In this document: positions 5,878 through 6,025 of the stretch, piece by piece
Layout: every line of letters begins with the position of its first letter
How positions within the stretch are numbered: the stretch's first letter is position 1
From: DATFXF01 sp035258565
GTDB lineage: Bacteria; Acidobacteriota; Terriglobia; Acidiferrales; UBA7541
Assembly: GCA_035258565.1 (NCBI GenBank)
Contig: DATFXF010000218.1
Span: 1-6,025 of the forward strand
Reading direction: 5' to 3'
Length of the DNA stretch: 6,025 nucleotides
Position numbers and translations under genes: made by a program
The notes under the pieces: generated by a model
Seen by the model: the letters and a program-made list of their open reading frames with translations, nothing else
What the model was told of the DNA's origin: nothing
Databases searched by the model: none

Positions 5878-6025
5878 TTTGAGTAGAGGATGAGAGCAAC
5901 GAAACCCGATCTGCGTACACATCAATCTGTAGTCGGCAAATCGGGCGTCGCGTGGCTTGGAACACATGTACTGACTTCGGAACATCAAAATGAGAAGCTG
6001 CCTCGGCGAAGGCAAGTCTAGCCGG
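5878..6025. other. Upstream sequence without a visible gene
   Basis: An open minus-strand frame crosses most of this stretch in phase with the flavoprotein gene, but it lies upstream of the proposed promoter and has no family-like residues. I see no other gene, repeat or RNA here before the window ends. Confidence 0.5.

Noticed and set aside
5827..6015. Sixty-three-residue N-terminal extension of the flavoprotein
   Set aside because: It covers the best promoter match and the ribosome binding site, and has no domain-like sequence.

Overview
The window looks like chromosomal DNA of a GC-rich soil-type bacterium, most likely an acidobacterium. The evidence is the style of its largest gene, a serine/threonine kinase fused to a membrane segment, a TolB/FlgO-like domain and a long TPR array, a layout common in Acidobacteriota, together with amidohydrolase and VOC relatives that read like acidobacterial or other soil-bacterial versions. 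This assignment is by eye, without a database search. Every confidently called gene lies on the minus strand, so transcription runs from high to low coordinates.

Right end (about 4172-6025): a promoter-like element with an overlapping dyad (5849-5877) precedes a pyridoxamine-5'-phosphate-oxidase-family flavoprotein (5305-5826). Directly downstream is a metal-dependent amidohydrolase whose coding sequence is split over two frames (4703-about 5317 and 4279-4749). All the expected metal-ligand motifs survive, but they are divided between the two frames, and no convincing start codon is visible. It is either a recent pseudogene or a sequence error.

Middle (3024-4278): a small VOC (glyoxalase/bleomycin-resistance fold) protein at 3749-4171 has a strong ribosome binding site and possibly its own promoter. 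It is followed by about 725 bases with no confident gene. That stretch holds one weak plus-strand Cys/His-containing ORF (3288-3569) and, close to the kinase gene, an 8-bp-stem hairpin at 3105-3128.

Left end (5-3023): the 888-residue receptor-like kinase is followed after 19 bases by a 110-residue beta-rich protein with a very strong ribosome binding site. The two probably form a two-gene operon. The kinase has a complete catalytic core but carries His-His-Asp where His-Arg-Asp is usual. The window contains no RNA genes, CRISPR arrays or recognisable mobile elements. It is mostly an ordinary genomic region, and the best leads are the unusual kinase with its small partner, the broken amidohydrolase and the regulatory dyads.
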